Source of the DNA: an uncultured Atopobiaceae bacterium
Lineage (GTDB): Bacteria; Actinomycetota; Coriobacteriia; Coriobacteriales; Atopobiaceae
Assembly: GCA_944320385.1 (NCBI GenBank)
Contig: CALUHH010000001.1
Span: 166,553-230,552, forward strand
DNA: 64,000 bases
Reading direction: 5' to 3'
This document shows, one piece after another, positions 1 through 7,813 of the stretch; within the stretch, counting starts at the first letter, position 1; each line of letters starts with the position of its first letter. The notes below the pieces were generated by a model. The model did no database searches. It saw only the letters and a list, made by a program, of their open reading frames with translations, and was not told where the DNA came from. Position numbers and translations under genes: made by a program.

Positions 1-42
1 CATGACGCGGCCGAGCCGGTCCGCAAACGTCTCCTGGGGCAT
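1..42 (-). CDS. 5' end of an unidentified gene (partial)
   Basis: Only the first 14 codons are in the window, reading MPQETFADRLGRVM, and the gene leaves the window at its left edge. A GGGAGG ribosome-binding site lies just upstream of the ATG. The peptide is too short to name. The start resembles small helix-turn-helix regulators, but that is a guess. It is divergent from nth, and the shared intergenic region carries four GTTCAAT-type half sites, which would suit an autoregulating repressor. Confidence 0.5.
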   Translation of the reverse strand, partial: MPQETFADRLGRVM

Positions 43-54
43 CCTGCCTCCCGT

Positions 55-135
55 AGTTCAATTCTGGCAACAAAATTGAACTTCTCTCGCAACAAGTTCA
101 ATGTCGACACTCTAGCACAGATTTAAATTGAACTT
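55..135. promoter_or_regulatory. Cluster of GTTCAAT/ATTGAAC inverted half sites in a divergent promoter region
   Basis: AGTTCAATT at 55-63 faces AATTGAACT at 74-82. A second pair, AGTTCAAT at 95-102 and ATTGAACT at 127-134, follows. The segment is AT-rich in a GC-rich genome and lies between the divergent partial gene and nth. Repeated inverted half sites like this usually bind a dimeric regulator. The regulator is not identified; the partial gene next door is the natural candidate. Confidence 0.5.
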
Positions 136-189
136 TGGAAATACTTCCGAACGCCGTATCATCGTCGCAGGACGTCCCGAGGAGGATCG

Positions 190-852
190 ATGCCCAGAGA
201 GACCAAGCAGGCCAAGATCGACCGCGCCGTCGAGGTGTGCCGACGCCTTGACGAGAAGTACGGTCCGGTCGAGTGCTTTCTCGACCACGCGAGCCCCTTC
301 AGGCTGACCATTGCCGTGCTGCTCTCCGCGCAGACCACCGACGCCCAGGTCAACAAGGTAACGCCGGCACTCTTCGAGCGCTTCCCCACGCCCGAGGCCA
401 TGGCCGCGGCATCACCTGCCGAGGTGGCAGAGTACATCCACAGCCTTGGCTTCTACAAGTCGAAGGCGCGCCACTGCGTCGAGTGCGCCCAGATGATCGT
501 CTCGGAGTTCGGCGGGGAGGTCCCGCACACGATGGAGGAGCTCACGCGCCTTCCCGGCGTGGGGCGCAAGACCGCCAACATCGTGATGAACGTGGGTTTT
601 GGCATCGTCGAGGGCATCGCGGTGGACACGCACGTCAACCGCATCGCGCACCGATTGGCGCTCTCGCCCAAGACGCACGAGAAGGAGCCCCTCAAGACCG
701 AGCAGGACCTGCTCAAGCTGCTGCCGCGCGAGCTCTGGGGTCCGGTCAACCATCAGTGGATCAAGCACGGGCGCGACACCTGCTCGGCGCGCTCGCCCAA
801 GTGCGACGGCTGCGTCCTCGAGGACATCTGCCCGAGCGCCCACCGCTGCTAG
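190..852 (+). CDS. nth: Endonuclease III (DNA glycosylase/AP lyase)
   Basis: Base-excision repair enzyme that removes oxidized pyrimidines and cuts at the abasic site. The 220-residue length is normal for the family. The helix-hairpin-helix reads LPGVGRKTA with the catalytic Lys, the catalytic Asp follows in VDTHVNR, and the C-terminus has the four-cysteine [4Fe-4S] loop with C-X6-C-X2-C-X5-C spacing. A GGAGG site sits just before the ATG. A pair of REP palindromes begins two bases after the stop codon. Confidence 0.95.
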   Translation: MPRETKQAKIDRAVEVCRRLDEKYGPVECFLDHASPFRLTIAVLLSAQTTDAQVNKVTPALFERFPTPEAMAAASPAEVAEYIHSLGFYKSKARHCVECAQMIVSEFGGEVPHTMEELTRLPGVGRKTANIVMNVGFGIVEGIAVDTHVNRIAHRLALSPKTHEKEPLKTEQDLLKLLPRELWGPVNHQWIKHGRDTCSARSPKCDGCVLEDICPSAHRC

Positions 853-853
853 C

Positions 854-934
854 GCTATCTGTTAATTGGGGACTGTCCCCAATTAACAGAAATGTTTTAT
901 GTTAATTGGGGACTGTCCCCAATTAACAGATAGC
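854..934. repeat. Inverted pair of REP palindromes (BIME-like), AATT-GGGGAC family
   Basis: Two near-identical palindromes (859-889 and 901-929) with core GGGGACTGTCCCC and AATT arms face each other across an AT-rich spacer. The whole unit is also an inverted repeat, starting GCTATCTGTTAATTGG and ending with its complement. It lies between the convergent nth and uvrA-like genes. The right-hand copy is translated as the last residues of the uvrA-like protein and delivers its TAA stop. Confidence 0.9.
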
Positions 935-3416
935 GGCCCGTGACGCTCTGCTCGCATGCCGCCACCTGCTCGGGCGTGCCCGCGCACACGATGCGCCCAC
1001 CTGCGTCGCCACCCCCGGGCCCCAGGTCGATGACCCAGTCGGCGGCGCCGATCATGTCCAGGTCGTGCTCGATGACCACGACCGTGGCGCCGTTGTCGAT
1101 GAGGCGCTGCAGCACGCCGAGCAGCACCTCCACGTCGAGCGGGTGCAGACCGATCGTGGGCTCGTCAAACACGAAGAGCGCGTCGGCCTGGTTGCGCGTG
1201 AGCTCGCTCGCGAGCTTGAGGCGCTGGGCCTCGCCTCCGGAGAGCGCCGGCGTGGCCTCCCCCAGCGTGAGGTAGCCGAGGCCCAGGTCGTGCAGGACCT
1301 CGAGCTTGGCCTTGGCGGAGCGCAGGCTCGTCTCCGCCAGCACCTCGCGCGCCTGGTCGACGGTGTAGGAGAGCAGCTCGGGCAGGCTCACGTCGCCCGC
1401 GAGGCGCACGTCCCACGCCGCGCGCCCGTACCGCGAGCCGCCGCAGTCCGGGCACGGGATGTCCACGTCGGGAAGAAACTGCACGTCGAGCGAGATCTGC
1501 CCCGTGCCGTCGCACGTGGGGCAGCGCAGCGACCCCGTGTTGTACGAGAACGCCCCCGCCTTGAGGCCACGATCCCGCGCCTCCGGGAGCTTGGCGTAGG
1601 CGCGGCGCAGGTCGTCGAGGACGCCGGAGTAGGTCGCCACCGTCGAGCGCACGTTGGCGCCGATGGGCGTCGCATCGATGAGGTTCGCCCGGCGCAGGCC
1701 CGCGGCATCGACGGAGCGCACGTGCGCCGGCAGCGCCTCCCCCGCGATGACGGCGCGCAGCGCGGGCACCAGGCTCTCCAGCACGAGCGTCGTCTTCCCC
1801 GAGCCGGACACGCCCGTCACCGCAGTGAGGCGCCCGCGCGGAATCTCAACCGAGAGCGGGCGCACGGTATGGATGACATCGGTCTCGAGCCGCAGCGCGC
1901 CGGCCGAGAAGACCTCGCTTTCCGCCGTCCGCTCGCGAGCGCGCACGCGCCGCGCACCAGAGAGAAAGGGCCCAATCCGGGACTCCGGGTTCTTCTCGAC
2001 CTCCGCGACGCTGCCCTGCGCCACGACGCGCCCGCCCGCGGCGCCCGAGCCGGGGCCAATCTCGATCAGGTGGTCCGCGTGGCGCAGCACGCGCACGTCA
2101 TGGTCCACCAGCACGACGGAGTTGCCGTCCGCCAAAAGGTCGTCCACGACGCCGAGCAGGCCCTCCACGTTGGAGGGGTGAAGCCCGATCGAGGGTTCGT
2201 CCAGCACGTAGAGCACGCCCGTCGTGCGGTTGCGGACGGCGCGGGCGAGCTGGACGCGCTGGCGCTCGCCGGTGGAGAGCGTCGAGCTCGCGCGGTCGAG
2301 CGAGAGGTATCCCAGTCCCAGCTGCTGAAGGCGGCAGATGGGCTCGTCGGTCTCGGCGCAGATCGCGCGGGCCATCTCGCGCAGCTCGTCCGGAACGAGC
2401 AGCGGCACCCGGGGAACCCAGGCCGCAAGCTCGTCGAGCGTCATCGCCGCGGCATCCGCGAGGTTCATGCCATCGATCTGGGGTGCGCGCGCCGCGGCCG
2501 AGAGGCGCGTGCCGCCGCAGTCCGGGCACACGTCCTCGCGCAGGAACCGGGACACGCGCGCGAGGCCCTTCTCGTCCTTGGCCTTGGAGAGCGCGTTCTC
2601 CACCGTGTAGACCGCGTTGAAGTAGGTGAAGTCCAGCTCGGCGAAGCCCTCGCCCTTCTTGGGCTGGTAGAGGATGTGCTTCTTGACGGCGGGACCGTGG
2701 AAGACGATGTCGCGCTCCTCGGGCGTGAGCTCGCGGAAGGGAACGTTGGTGCGCACGCCCATGGCGCCGCAGACCTGCTTCATGAGGTCCCACATGAGCG
2801 AGCCCCAGGGCAGGACCGCGCCGTCATCGATGGAGAGGCCCTCGTCGGGCACGAGCGACGCCTCGTCGACGGTGCGCACCACACCGGTGCCCCCGCAGGT
2901 GGCGCACGCCCCGCCGCTGTTGAAGGCGAGGTCCTCCGCGCCGGGTCCCATGAACTCGACGCCGCAGACCGGGCAGCGCGTCGCGCGCCCGAGCGCCACG
3001 TCCATGCTCGGCGCCACGCGGTGCCCGTTGGGGCACACGTGCGACCCCAGCCGCGAGAACATCAGCCTCAGGTAGTTGAGAAGCTCCGTTGACGTGCCGA
3101 AGGTGGAGTGCACGCCGGGCACCGCCGGGCGCTGCCGCAGGGCGAGCGCGGCCGGAACGTGCAGCACCTCGTCCACGGTGGCGCGGCCGGTCTGCGCGAT
3201 GCGGCGGCGCGTGTAGGTGGAGAGGGCGTCGAGGTAGCGCCGGGACCCCTCCGCGTAGAGCGTGCCCAGCGCAAGCGAGCTCTTTCCCGAGCCGGAGACG
3301 CCCGCTATCCCCACGAGCTCGTTCAGGGGGATGTCGACGTCGATGCCCTTGAGGTTATGAACGCGGGCGCCCCGAACCTCGATGTGGTCCGGGGCGGCCT
3401 CGGCGCGCCGGGTCAT
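897..3416 (-). CDS. UvrA-like ABC ATPase lacking the UvrB-binding domain (UvrA2 type)
   Basis: A double-ABC ATPase of the UvrA family: Walker A GVSGSGKSS near residue 38 and GVSGSGKTT in the second half, with signatures LSTGERQRVQLARA and LSGGEAQRLKLASE. Zinc-binding CxxC pairs lie in both insertions. At 839 residues it is about 100 shorter than canonical UvrA. The gap lies after MFSRLG, where the UvrB-binding domain should be, so it is probably a UvrA2-type paralogue (DNA damage or drug tolerance) rather than the excision subunit. The native C-terminus appears to end at about TGRY; the final residues LLIGDSPQLT are encoded by a REP palindrome. It starts two bases before the deformylase-like gene ends upstream and is probably cotranscribed with it. 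Confidence 0.85.
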   Translation of the reverse strand: MTRRAEAAPDHIEVRGARVHNLKGIDVDIPLNELVGIAGVSGSGKSSLALGTLYAEGSRRYLDALSTYTRRRIAQTGRATVDEVLHVPAALALRQRPAVPGVHSTFGTSTELLNYLRLMFSRLGSHVCPNGHRVAPSMDVALGRATRCPVCGVEFMGPGAEDLAFNSGGACATCGGTGVVRTVDEASLVPDEGLSIDDGAVLPWGSLMWDLMKQVCGAMGVRTNVPFRELTPEERDIVFHGPAVKKHILYQPKKGEGFAELDFTYFNAVYTVENALSKAKDEKGLARVSRFLREDVCPDCGGTRLSAAARAPQIDGMNLADAAAMTLDELAAWVPRVPLLVPDELREMARAICAETDEPICRLQQLGLGYLSLDRASSTLSTGERQRVQLARAVRNRTTGVLYVLDEPSIGLHPSNVEGLLGVVDDLLADGNSVVLVDHDVRVLRHADHLIEIGPGSGAAGGRVVAQGSVAEVEKNPESRIGPFLSGARRVRARERTAESEVFSAGALRLETDVIHTVRPLSVEIPRGRLTAVTGVSGSGKTTLVLESLVPALRAVIAGEALPAHVRSVDAAGLRRANLIDATPIGANVRSTVATYSGVLDDLRRAYAKLPEARDRGLKAGAFSYNTGSLRCPTCDGTGQISLDVQFLPDVDIPCPDCGGSRYGRAAWDVRLAGDVSLPELLSYTVDQAREVLAETSLRSAKAKLEVLHDLGLGYLTLGEATPALSGGEAQRLKLASELTRNQADALFVFDEPTIGLHPLDVEVLLGVLQRLIDNGATVVVIEHDLDMIGAADWVIDLGPGGGDAGGRIVCAGTPEQVAACEQSVTGRYLLIGDSPQLT

Positions 3417-3417
3417 G

Positions 3418-3837
3418 CTAGACCAGCTTGCCCTTGCAGTGGTCGACCATGTGCTGAATCATCTGGGCGGTCCAGCCGACGTAGTCGCGGCGACGGGCCT
3501 TGAGCTGGCCGTCCACGAGCTCGTCGAAGGACACCTTGATCTTGGCAAAGCGCGTGACCTTGCTGACCTCCTCGTGCGTGAGGCAGCTCTCCTCGACCTT
3601 GGCGCCGCCCAGGCCCATGAGGACCTTGGGGTTGTACATGACGTGGACCTCGTCCTTGTCGTCCTGGAAGGCGATGATGGCCTTGGTCACGCCGATCTGG
3701 TTGGCGGCCAGGCAGACCGCGTCGTCGATGGCGGCGAGCGTGTCCACGAGGTCCTGCGCCACGGGGGCGTCCTCGGCGGTCGCGGGCTCGCACGGGGTGG
3801 AGAGGATGGCGTCGTCGTGCACCAGGTCCTTGATCAT
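3418..3837 (-). CDS. Peptide deformylase-like protein with altered active site
   Basis: A 139-residue protein of the peptide deformylase family, which removes formyl groups from nascent N-termini. Motif I is degenerate (CLAANQIG, Gln kept). Motif II keeps its metal-binding Cys (ESCLTHEE). Motif III reads QHMVDH, where active enzymes have QHExDH. Both His ligands remain but the catalytic Glu is Met. It may be inactive or have another role; a canonical def is presumably elsewhere. An AAAGGA ribosome-binding site precedes the chosen ATG. The longer upstream frame runs antisense to trmL and is not supported. It is followed immediately by the uvrA-like gene. Confidence 0.8.
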   Translation of the reverse strand: MIKDLVHDDAILSTPCEPATAEDAPVAQDLVDTLAAIDDAVCLAANQIGVTKAIIAFQDDKDEVHVMYNPKVLMGLGGAKVEESCLTHEEVSKVTRFAKIKVSFDELVDGQLKARRRDYVGWTAQMIQHMVDHCKGKLV

Positions 3838-3912
3838 GAGGGTCCTTTCGAATTGCGTTATGCTGCACAGGCAATTATAGCGAGCCGGCACTGCCGGCGA
3901 GGGAGGACGGGC

Positions 3913-4494
3913 GTGTTCAACGTCGTGCTCGTGGCGCCGGAGATCCCGGCCAACACGGGAAACATCGGGCGCACCTGCGTGGTCACGGGGTCGCGCCTGC
4001 ACCTCGTGGGCCCGCTCGGGTTCTCGCTGGACGAGAAGAGCCTGCACCGCGCGGGCCTCGGCTACTGGGAGAGCCTCGACGTCGCGGTCTACGAGAGCTG
4101 GGATGAGTTTGCAGAGAAGAACGAGCTCGCCCACGACGACGCGCGCCTGCACCTGCTCACCAAGAAGGCCCGGCGCACCTATGCCGAGGCCACCTACGCC
4201 GACGGCGACTACCTCGTCTTTGGGTGCGAGAGCGTGGGACTGCCCGAGGTCCTTCTCGCCGCCCATGCCCATTGCTGCGAGCGCATCCCCATGCTGCCCG
4301 ACGCCGCCTCGCTCGACAACGCGTCGAGCTGGGGCGCAGGCGAGAAGAACGACCACGCCGCGCTTCTCGCCCAGGACGTCTGCGGCAACTTCGTCAACCC
4401 GGAGGACTACCGCATCAGCGCGCTCAACCTCTCCAACGCCGCCGCCGTCGTGCTCTACGAGGCGCTGCGTCAGACGGGGTTTCAAGGAATGTGA
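3913..4494 (+). CDS. trmL: tRNA (cytidine(34)-2'-O)-methyltransferase
   Basis: SPOUT-class RNA methyltransferase acting on the wobble base of tRNA-Leu. The N-terminus NVVLVAPEIPANTGNIGRTC is the family signature, and the C-terminus has the knotted SPOUT motif (ISALNLSNAAAVVLYEALRQ). The GTG start follows GGGAGG. At 193 residues it is 30-40 longer than usual because of an insertion around NASSWGAGEKNDHAALL. The reading frame stays open upstream across the divergent intergenic region, but the homology starts here. It is followed six bases later by a GNAT gene and probably cotranscribed. Confidence 0.9.
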   Translation: MFNVVLVAPEIPANTGNIGRTCVVTGSRLHLVGPLGFSLDEKSLHRAGLGYWESLDVAVYESWDEFAEKNELAHDDARLHLLTKKARRTYAEATYADGDYLVFGCESVGLPEVLLAAHAHCCERIPMLPDAASLDNASSWGAGEKNDHAALLAQDVCGNFVNPEDYRISALNLSNAAAVVLYEALRQTGFQGM

Positions 4495-4500
4495 GGATTC

Positions 4501-5157
4501 ATGACCAGCCACCACATCGTCACCGAGCGCACGCCCGAGCTCGTCGACCAGCTCACCCGCGTGTGGGAGCGCTCCGTGCGCGCCACGCACACGTTTCTCT
4601 CCGAGGCAGAGGTCGCCCAGATCAAGCCGTTCGTTCCGCAGGCGGTCGCGGACGTGGAGACGCTCGTCGTGGCCGAGAAGGACGGCGAGCCCGCGGGCTT
4701 CATGGGCGTGGAGGGCGGCCGTCTGGAGATGCTCTTCCTCGACCCGGAGGCGCGCGGCCAGGGCCTCGGCCGCCGGCTCCTCGAGCACGGCATCGAGCGC
4801 CTCGGCGTAACCGAGCTCACCGTCAACGAGCAGAACCCGCAGGCCGTGGGCTTCTACGAGCGCCTGGGCTTCTCGACCTACCGCCGCACCGAGCTCGACG
4901 AGGAGGGCCGCCCCTACCCGCTGCTCTACATGCGTCTGTTAATTGGGGACAGTCCCCAATTAACAGAGTCGAGCGCGGCGAGGCCGGCGGACAGGCGCTC
5001 TGCCATGTGCTGCATGTGGTTGCCGGGGCCGAGCGTCACGTCCACCGCGCAGCCGCGCTCGCGCAGGATTTCCGCGCAGGCCGCGAGGTCCTCCTCGACG
5101 TGGCGAAACGGCAGCCCCGCGCGCTTCTCCTTCTTCCCCACCGAGAAGTACGCGTAA
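4501..5157 (+). CDS. GNAT family N-acetyltransferase with REP-derived C-terminal extension
   Basis: The first ~145 residues form a complete GNAT acetyltransferase of the YjaB type, with the acetyl-CoA loop RGQGLGRRLLEHG and the C-terminal AVGFYERLGF strand. The native protein would end near PYPLLYMRL. There a REP palindrome interrupts the reading frame: it is translated as LIGDSPQLTE, no stop follows, and about 65 more residues are read antisense to the neighbouring esterase gene. Those residues (rich in Ser, Arg and Ala) look like out-of-frame sequence. The enzyme domain is intact, so the protein may work with a junk tail or be destabilized. The substrate is unknown. Confidence 0.75.
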   Translation: MTSHHIVTERTPELVDQLTRVWERSVRATHTFLSEAEVAQIKPFVPQAVADVETLVVAEKDGEPAGFMGVEGGRLEMLFLDPEARGQGLGRRLLEHGIERLGVTELTVNEQNPQAVGFYERLGFSTYRRTELDEEGRPYPLLYMRLLIGDSPQLTESSAARPADRRSAMCCMWLPGPSVTSTAQPRSRRISAQAARSSSTWRNGSPARFSFFPTEKYA

Positions 5158-5531
5158 CGCCCGACGCCGTCCGGCGCGTTCGCGCGCAGCCAGTCGACCC
5201 AGCCCTCGTACCAGACCGAGCCCGAGAGGCACGCGCACGCCGAGAGGCGCGGCTCGCGTGCGAACGCATAGAGCGCGAAGAGCCCGCCGAGCGAGTAGCC
5301 GCAGATGGCGTGGGGTCCGGGCACCCGGTCGAGCAGCTCGGCGAGCGAGGCGAGCGTCTCGTCCGCGCGACCGCCAAAGTCCTTCTCGCCCGGGCGCAGC
5401 GAAGGCGCGGGCCACGGTGTGAGCGCGTCGCCCCAGCTCTCCACGGGCACGCGCGTCACGTGCGAGCGCAGGCCCTCGGCGGCCTCCGCAACGGGAAGCG
5501 GATGCTCCGGCGAGTCGATGACGTAGATCAC
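4926..5531 (-). CDS. Alpha/beta-hydrolase-fold putative esterase, C-terminus REP-derived
   Basis: A ~200-residue serine hydrolase of the putative esterase (PF00756-like) type. The nucleophile elbow is GYSLGG and the catalytic His is likely in GPGNHMQHM. The start is taken at a GTG preceded by GGGAGAGGGGG; the longer upstream frame runs antisense to the GntR and ABC genes. The native end is close to AALDS. After that the gene reads through the same REP that disrupts the convergent GNAT gene, adding VNWGLSPINRRM before a stop. The two genes therefore overlap tail to tail by over 200 bases. Substrate unknown. Confidence 0.7.
   Translation of the reverse strand: MIYVIDSPEHPLPVAEAAEGLRSHVTRVPVESWGDALTPWPAPSLRPGEKDFGGRADETLASLAELLDRVPGPHAICGYSLGGLFALYAFAREPRLSACACLSGSVWYEGWVDWLRANAPDGVGRYAYFSVGKKEKRAGLPFRHVEEDLAACAEILRERGCAVDVTLGPGNHMQHMAERLSAGLAALDSVNWGLSPINRRM
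4936..4966. repeat. REP palindrome at a convergent gene junction
   Basis: Perfect-arm palindrome of the AATT-GGGGAC family (CTGTTAATTGGGGAC and complement). It lies exactly between the ends of the conserved domains of the GNAT and esterase genes. It is translated in both directions because neither gene has a stop codon before it. Confidence 0.9.
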
Positions 5532-5606
5532 GCAGCCCCCTCTCCCAAGAAGATAATCGGGCCCATTTTGGCAGAGGTTCCATCGGAACTTTTCCAGTAT
5601 TTCCCC

Positions 5607-5653
5607 TTGCGCTGTGTATAGGTGTGTATATACTGTACTTACCAGGTATACAC
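5607..5653 (+). promoter_or_regulatory. Promoter and GTGTATA operator of the gntR-ABC operon
   Basis: A plausible sigma-70 promoter (TTGCGC, 16 bases, TATACT) is overlapped by an inverted repeat, GTGTATA at 5624-5630 and TATACAC at 5647-5653, with a third direct half site at 5614-5620. This is a typical arrangement for autoregulation by the YtrA-type GntR repressor encoded immediately downstream. Confidence 0.6.
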
Positions 5654-5702
5654 GGTTGGCTCGTGGGAGACGTCCTGCCGAGCCGGCACGGAAGGACACG
5701 AC

Positions 5703-6071
5703 TTGGACATCATCATCTCCAACTCCAGTGGCAGGCCCATCTACGAGCAGATAACCGACCAGATCAAGGCGGCCATCGTGACGGGCCAGCTCGCGGAGGG
5801 CGAGCAGCTCCCCAGCATCCGCGCCCTGGCCAACAGCCTGCGCGTGAGCGCGATCACCACCAAGCGCGCCTACGCGGACCTGGAGGCGGCCGGTCTGATC
5901 GAGACGGTGCAGGGCAAGGGCACGTATGTCGCCGGCGGAAACGCCGAGCTCATCCGCGAGGAGCAGCTCCGCCAGGTGGAGGCGCACATGGCGCGAGCGG
6001 TGGACGCCGGCCGCGCCATGGGGCTCACAGATGACGAGCTCACCGAGATGTTCGCCCTGGTACTGGAGTGA
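5703..6071 (+). CDS. GntR family (YtrA subfamily) transcriptional regulator
   Basis: A 122-residue repressor with an N-terminal winged helix (PIYEQITDQIKAAIVTG through LPSIRALANSLRVSAITTKRAYADLEAAGLI) and a short C-terminal helical segment, the usual YtrA size. The TTG start follows GGAAGGA; the longer frame covers the promoter and has no ribosome-binding site. It heads an operon with an ABC ATPase and permease, the classic YtrA context, and probably represses it through the GTGTATA repeat upstream. Confidence 0.85.
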   Translation: MDIIISNSSGRPIYEQITDQIKAAIVTGQLAEGEQLPSIRALANSLRVSAITTKRAYADLEAAGLIETVQGKGTYVAGGNAELIREEQLRQVEAHMARAVDAGRAMGLTDDELTEMFALVLE

Positions 6072-6107
6072 CGAGCGAGAAGAACCTCGCGCAGAAAGGA
6101 CGTCAGC

Positions 6108-6998
6108 ATGAGCGGCAGTCTCATAGAGGCCCGCGGGCTCACCAAGCACTACGACGGGTTCTCGCTGGAGGGCGTGAACCTCACCGTCAACGAGGGCGAG
6201 GTCGTAGGCTTCATCGGACAGAACGGAGCCGGCAAGTCCACCACCATCAAGGCCCTTCTCGGGCTTTTTCCCACCGACGGCGGCGCCTCGAGCGTGCTCG
6301 GGGTGCCGAGCGACGAGCTCTCCCGTGCGTCCGGCGCGGCGGTGAAGGAGCAGGTCGGCGTGGTCTTCGACGCGATCTCGCTTCCGGAGCACCTCAAGGT
6401 TTCCGACGTGGGCCGCATCTACGGGCGCACCTACGTCACCTGGGACGCGCACCGCTTCGAACAGCTGACCGCCGAGTTTGGCCTGGACGCCAAGAAGACC
6501 GTGAAGAGCCTCTCGCGCGGCATGGGGATGAAGCTTTCCCTGGCCTGCGCCCTCGCGCACGACGCGCGCCTGCTCATCCTCGACGAGGCCACGGCGGGCC
6601 TCGACCCGATGGCGCGCGACGAGGTGCTCGACCTCCTGCGCGACTTCGTGGCCGAGCCCGGTCGCGCCATCCTCATGAGCAGCCACATCACGAGCGACCT
6701 CGAGCGCATCGCGGACCGCATCGTGTGCATCGACGCCGGGCGCATCGTCTTCGACCTGCCCAAGGACGTCATCACCGACGAGATGGGCGTCGCGCGCTGC
6801 CGGGTGGCGGATCTCGAGAAGATCGCGGCCGCGGGCGTCATCCCGGACGCCGAGCTGCGCTATCTGCGCCACGACTACGGCATCGACGTGCTCGTCCCCG
6901 ACCGCTTTGCCTTTGCGGAGAACTTCCCGGAGATCCCGGTCGACCGCATGACCATCGACGACTACATGACCCTCACCCTGAAGGGCGGTGTCCGATAA
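6108..6998 (+). CDS. ABC transporter ATP-binding protein (YtrB-like)
   Basis: A 296-residue ATPase: Walker A GQNGAGKST, signature SLSRGMGMKLSLA (a degenerate LSGGQ, common in this ABC-2 subfamily), Walker B LLILDEATAGLD, then a C-terminal extension as in multidrug or bacitracin-type exporters. Ribosome-binding site AGAAAGGA. Its stop overlaps the permease start (TAATG), so the two are translationally coupled. Substrate unknown; YtrA-linked exporters often respond to cell-wall-active compounds. Confidence 0.9.
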   Translation: MSGSLIEARGLTKHYDGFSLEGVNLTVNEGEVVGFIGQNGAGKSTTIKALLGLFPTDGGASSVLGVPSDELSRASGAAVKEQVGVVFDAISLPEHLKVSDVGRIYGRTYVTWDAHRFEQLTAEFGLDAKKTVKSLSRGMGMKLSLACALAHDARLLILDEATAGLDPMARDEVLDLLRDFVAEPGRAILMSSHITSDLERIADRIVCIDAGRIVFDLPKDVITDEMGVARCRVADLEKIAAAGVIPDAELRYLRHDYGIDVLVPDRFAFAENFPEIPVDRMTIDDYMTLTLKGGVR

Positions 6999-7723
6999 TG
7001 AAGCGCGCGTTCCTCCTCGAGATGACCATCTTTCGCGACTACGCCCGCCAGCTCGTGGGCCTGGGGCTTCTCGTCTCCTTGTGCATCGGGCTCGGCATGC
7101 AGACGCCGCTCGCGATGCCGGCGACCCTCACCTGCATGTTCTTCATGATGAGCGCGATGGGCCTGGCCGCCTATGACCAGCTCAGCCACTGGGAGCTCTT
7201 CCGGCTGACGCTGCCACTCTCCCGCCGCGACGTCGTGCTCGGCCGCTACGCCGCCATCGTGGCGTTTGGCCTCACCGGCACGGTCGTGGGCGTGGTCGCG
7301 GCGCTCGTAGCGACGGCCGTCGTCAGCGCGGTCGGCCTGCCCGGCGAGGTCGGCGAGGCCTTCGCCTTTGACCCCGACATGCTCGCCGTCATGGCCGTCG
7401 TCACCTGCTTCACCCTGCTCATCGGCGCCGTCGTGGCAAGCGTCGTGACGCCGCTCTACTTCCGCCTGGGCCAGACCCGCGCCACGCAGATCCTGCCCAC
7501 GGCAATCGTGCTGCTCTTCGTGGTGCCGGTGGTCATCCTCGGCAACAGCGGCATGCTCGACGGCGGCATCCCGGGGATGGAGCTCGTCTCCGCCGCACTC
7601 GAGGCGCTCGACACGCCGGCCGGCATGGCCGCGGGCTGCGTCGTTCTTGTCGCCCTCTCGGCCGCGGCGCTTGCGATCTCCGCCGCCATCTCGCTCAAGC
7701 TCTACGAGAGGCGCGAGCTGTAG
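6998..7723 (+). CDS. ABC-2 type transporter permease
   Basis: A 241-residue membrane protein with about six hydrophobic segments and no ATPase motifs. It starts inside the stop codon of the ATPase gene, completing a gntR-ATPase-permease exporter operon. The family is recognised from topology and context rather than from a strong motif. Confidence 0.8.
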   Translation: MKRAFLLEMTIFRDYARQLVGLGLLVSLCIGLGMQTPLAMPATLTCMFFMMSAMGLAAYDQLSHWELFRLTLPLSRRDVVLGRYAAIVAFGLTGTVVGVVAALVATAVVSAVGLPGEVGEAFAFDPDMLAVMAVVTCFTLLIGAVVASVVTPLYFRLGQTRATQILPTAIVLLFVVPVVILGNSGMLDGGIPGMELVSAALEALDTPAGMAAGCVVLVALSAAALAISAAISLKLYERREL

Positions 7724-7813
7724 GCGGGAGCGAATCTCCCGTCGCCCTGGGACAGATGCCCGGCGCGCCACGGCGTCCCGTCATACAATTGACGGCGTGA
7801 GACGGGAGGCGTC

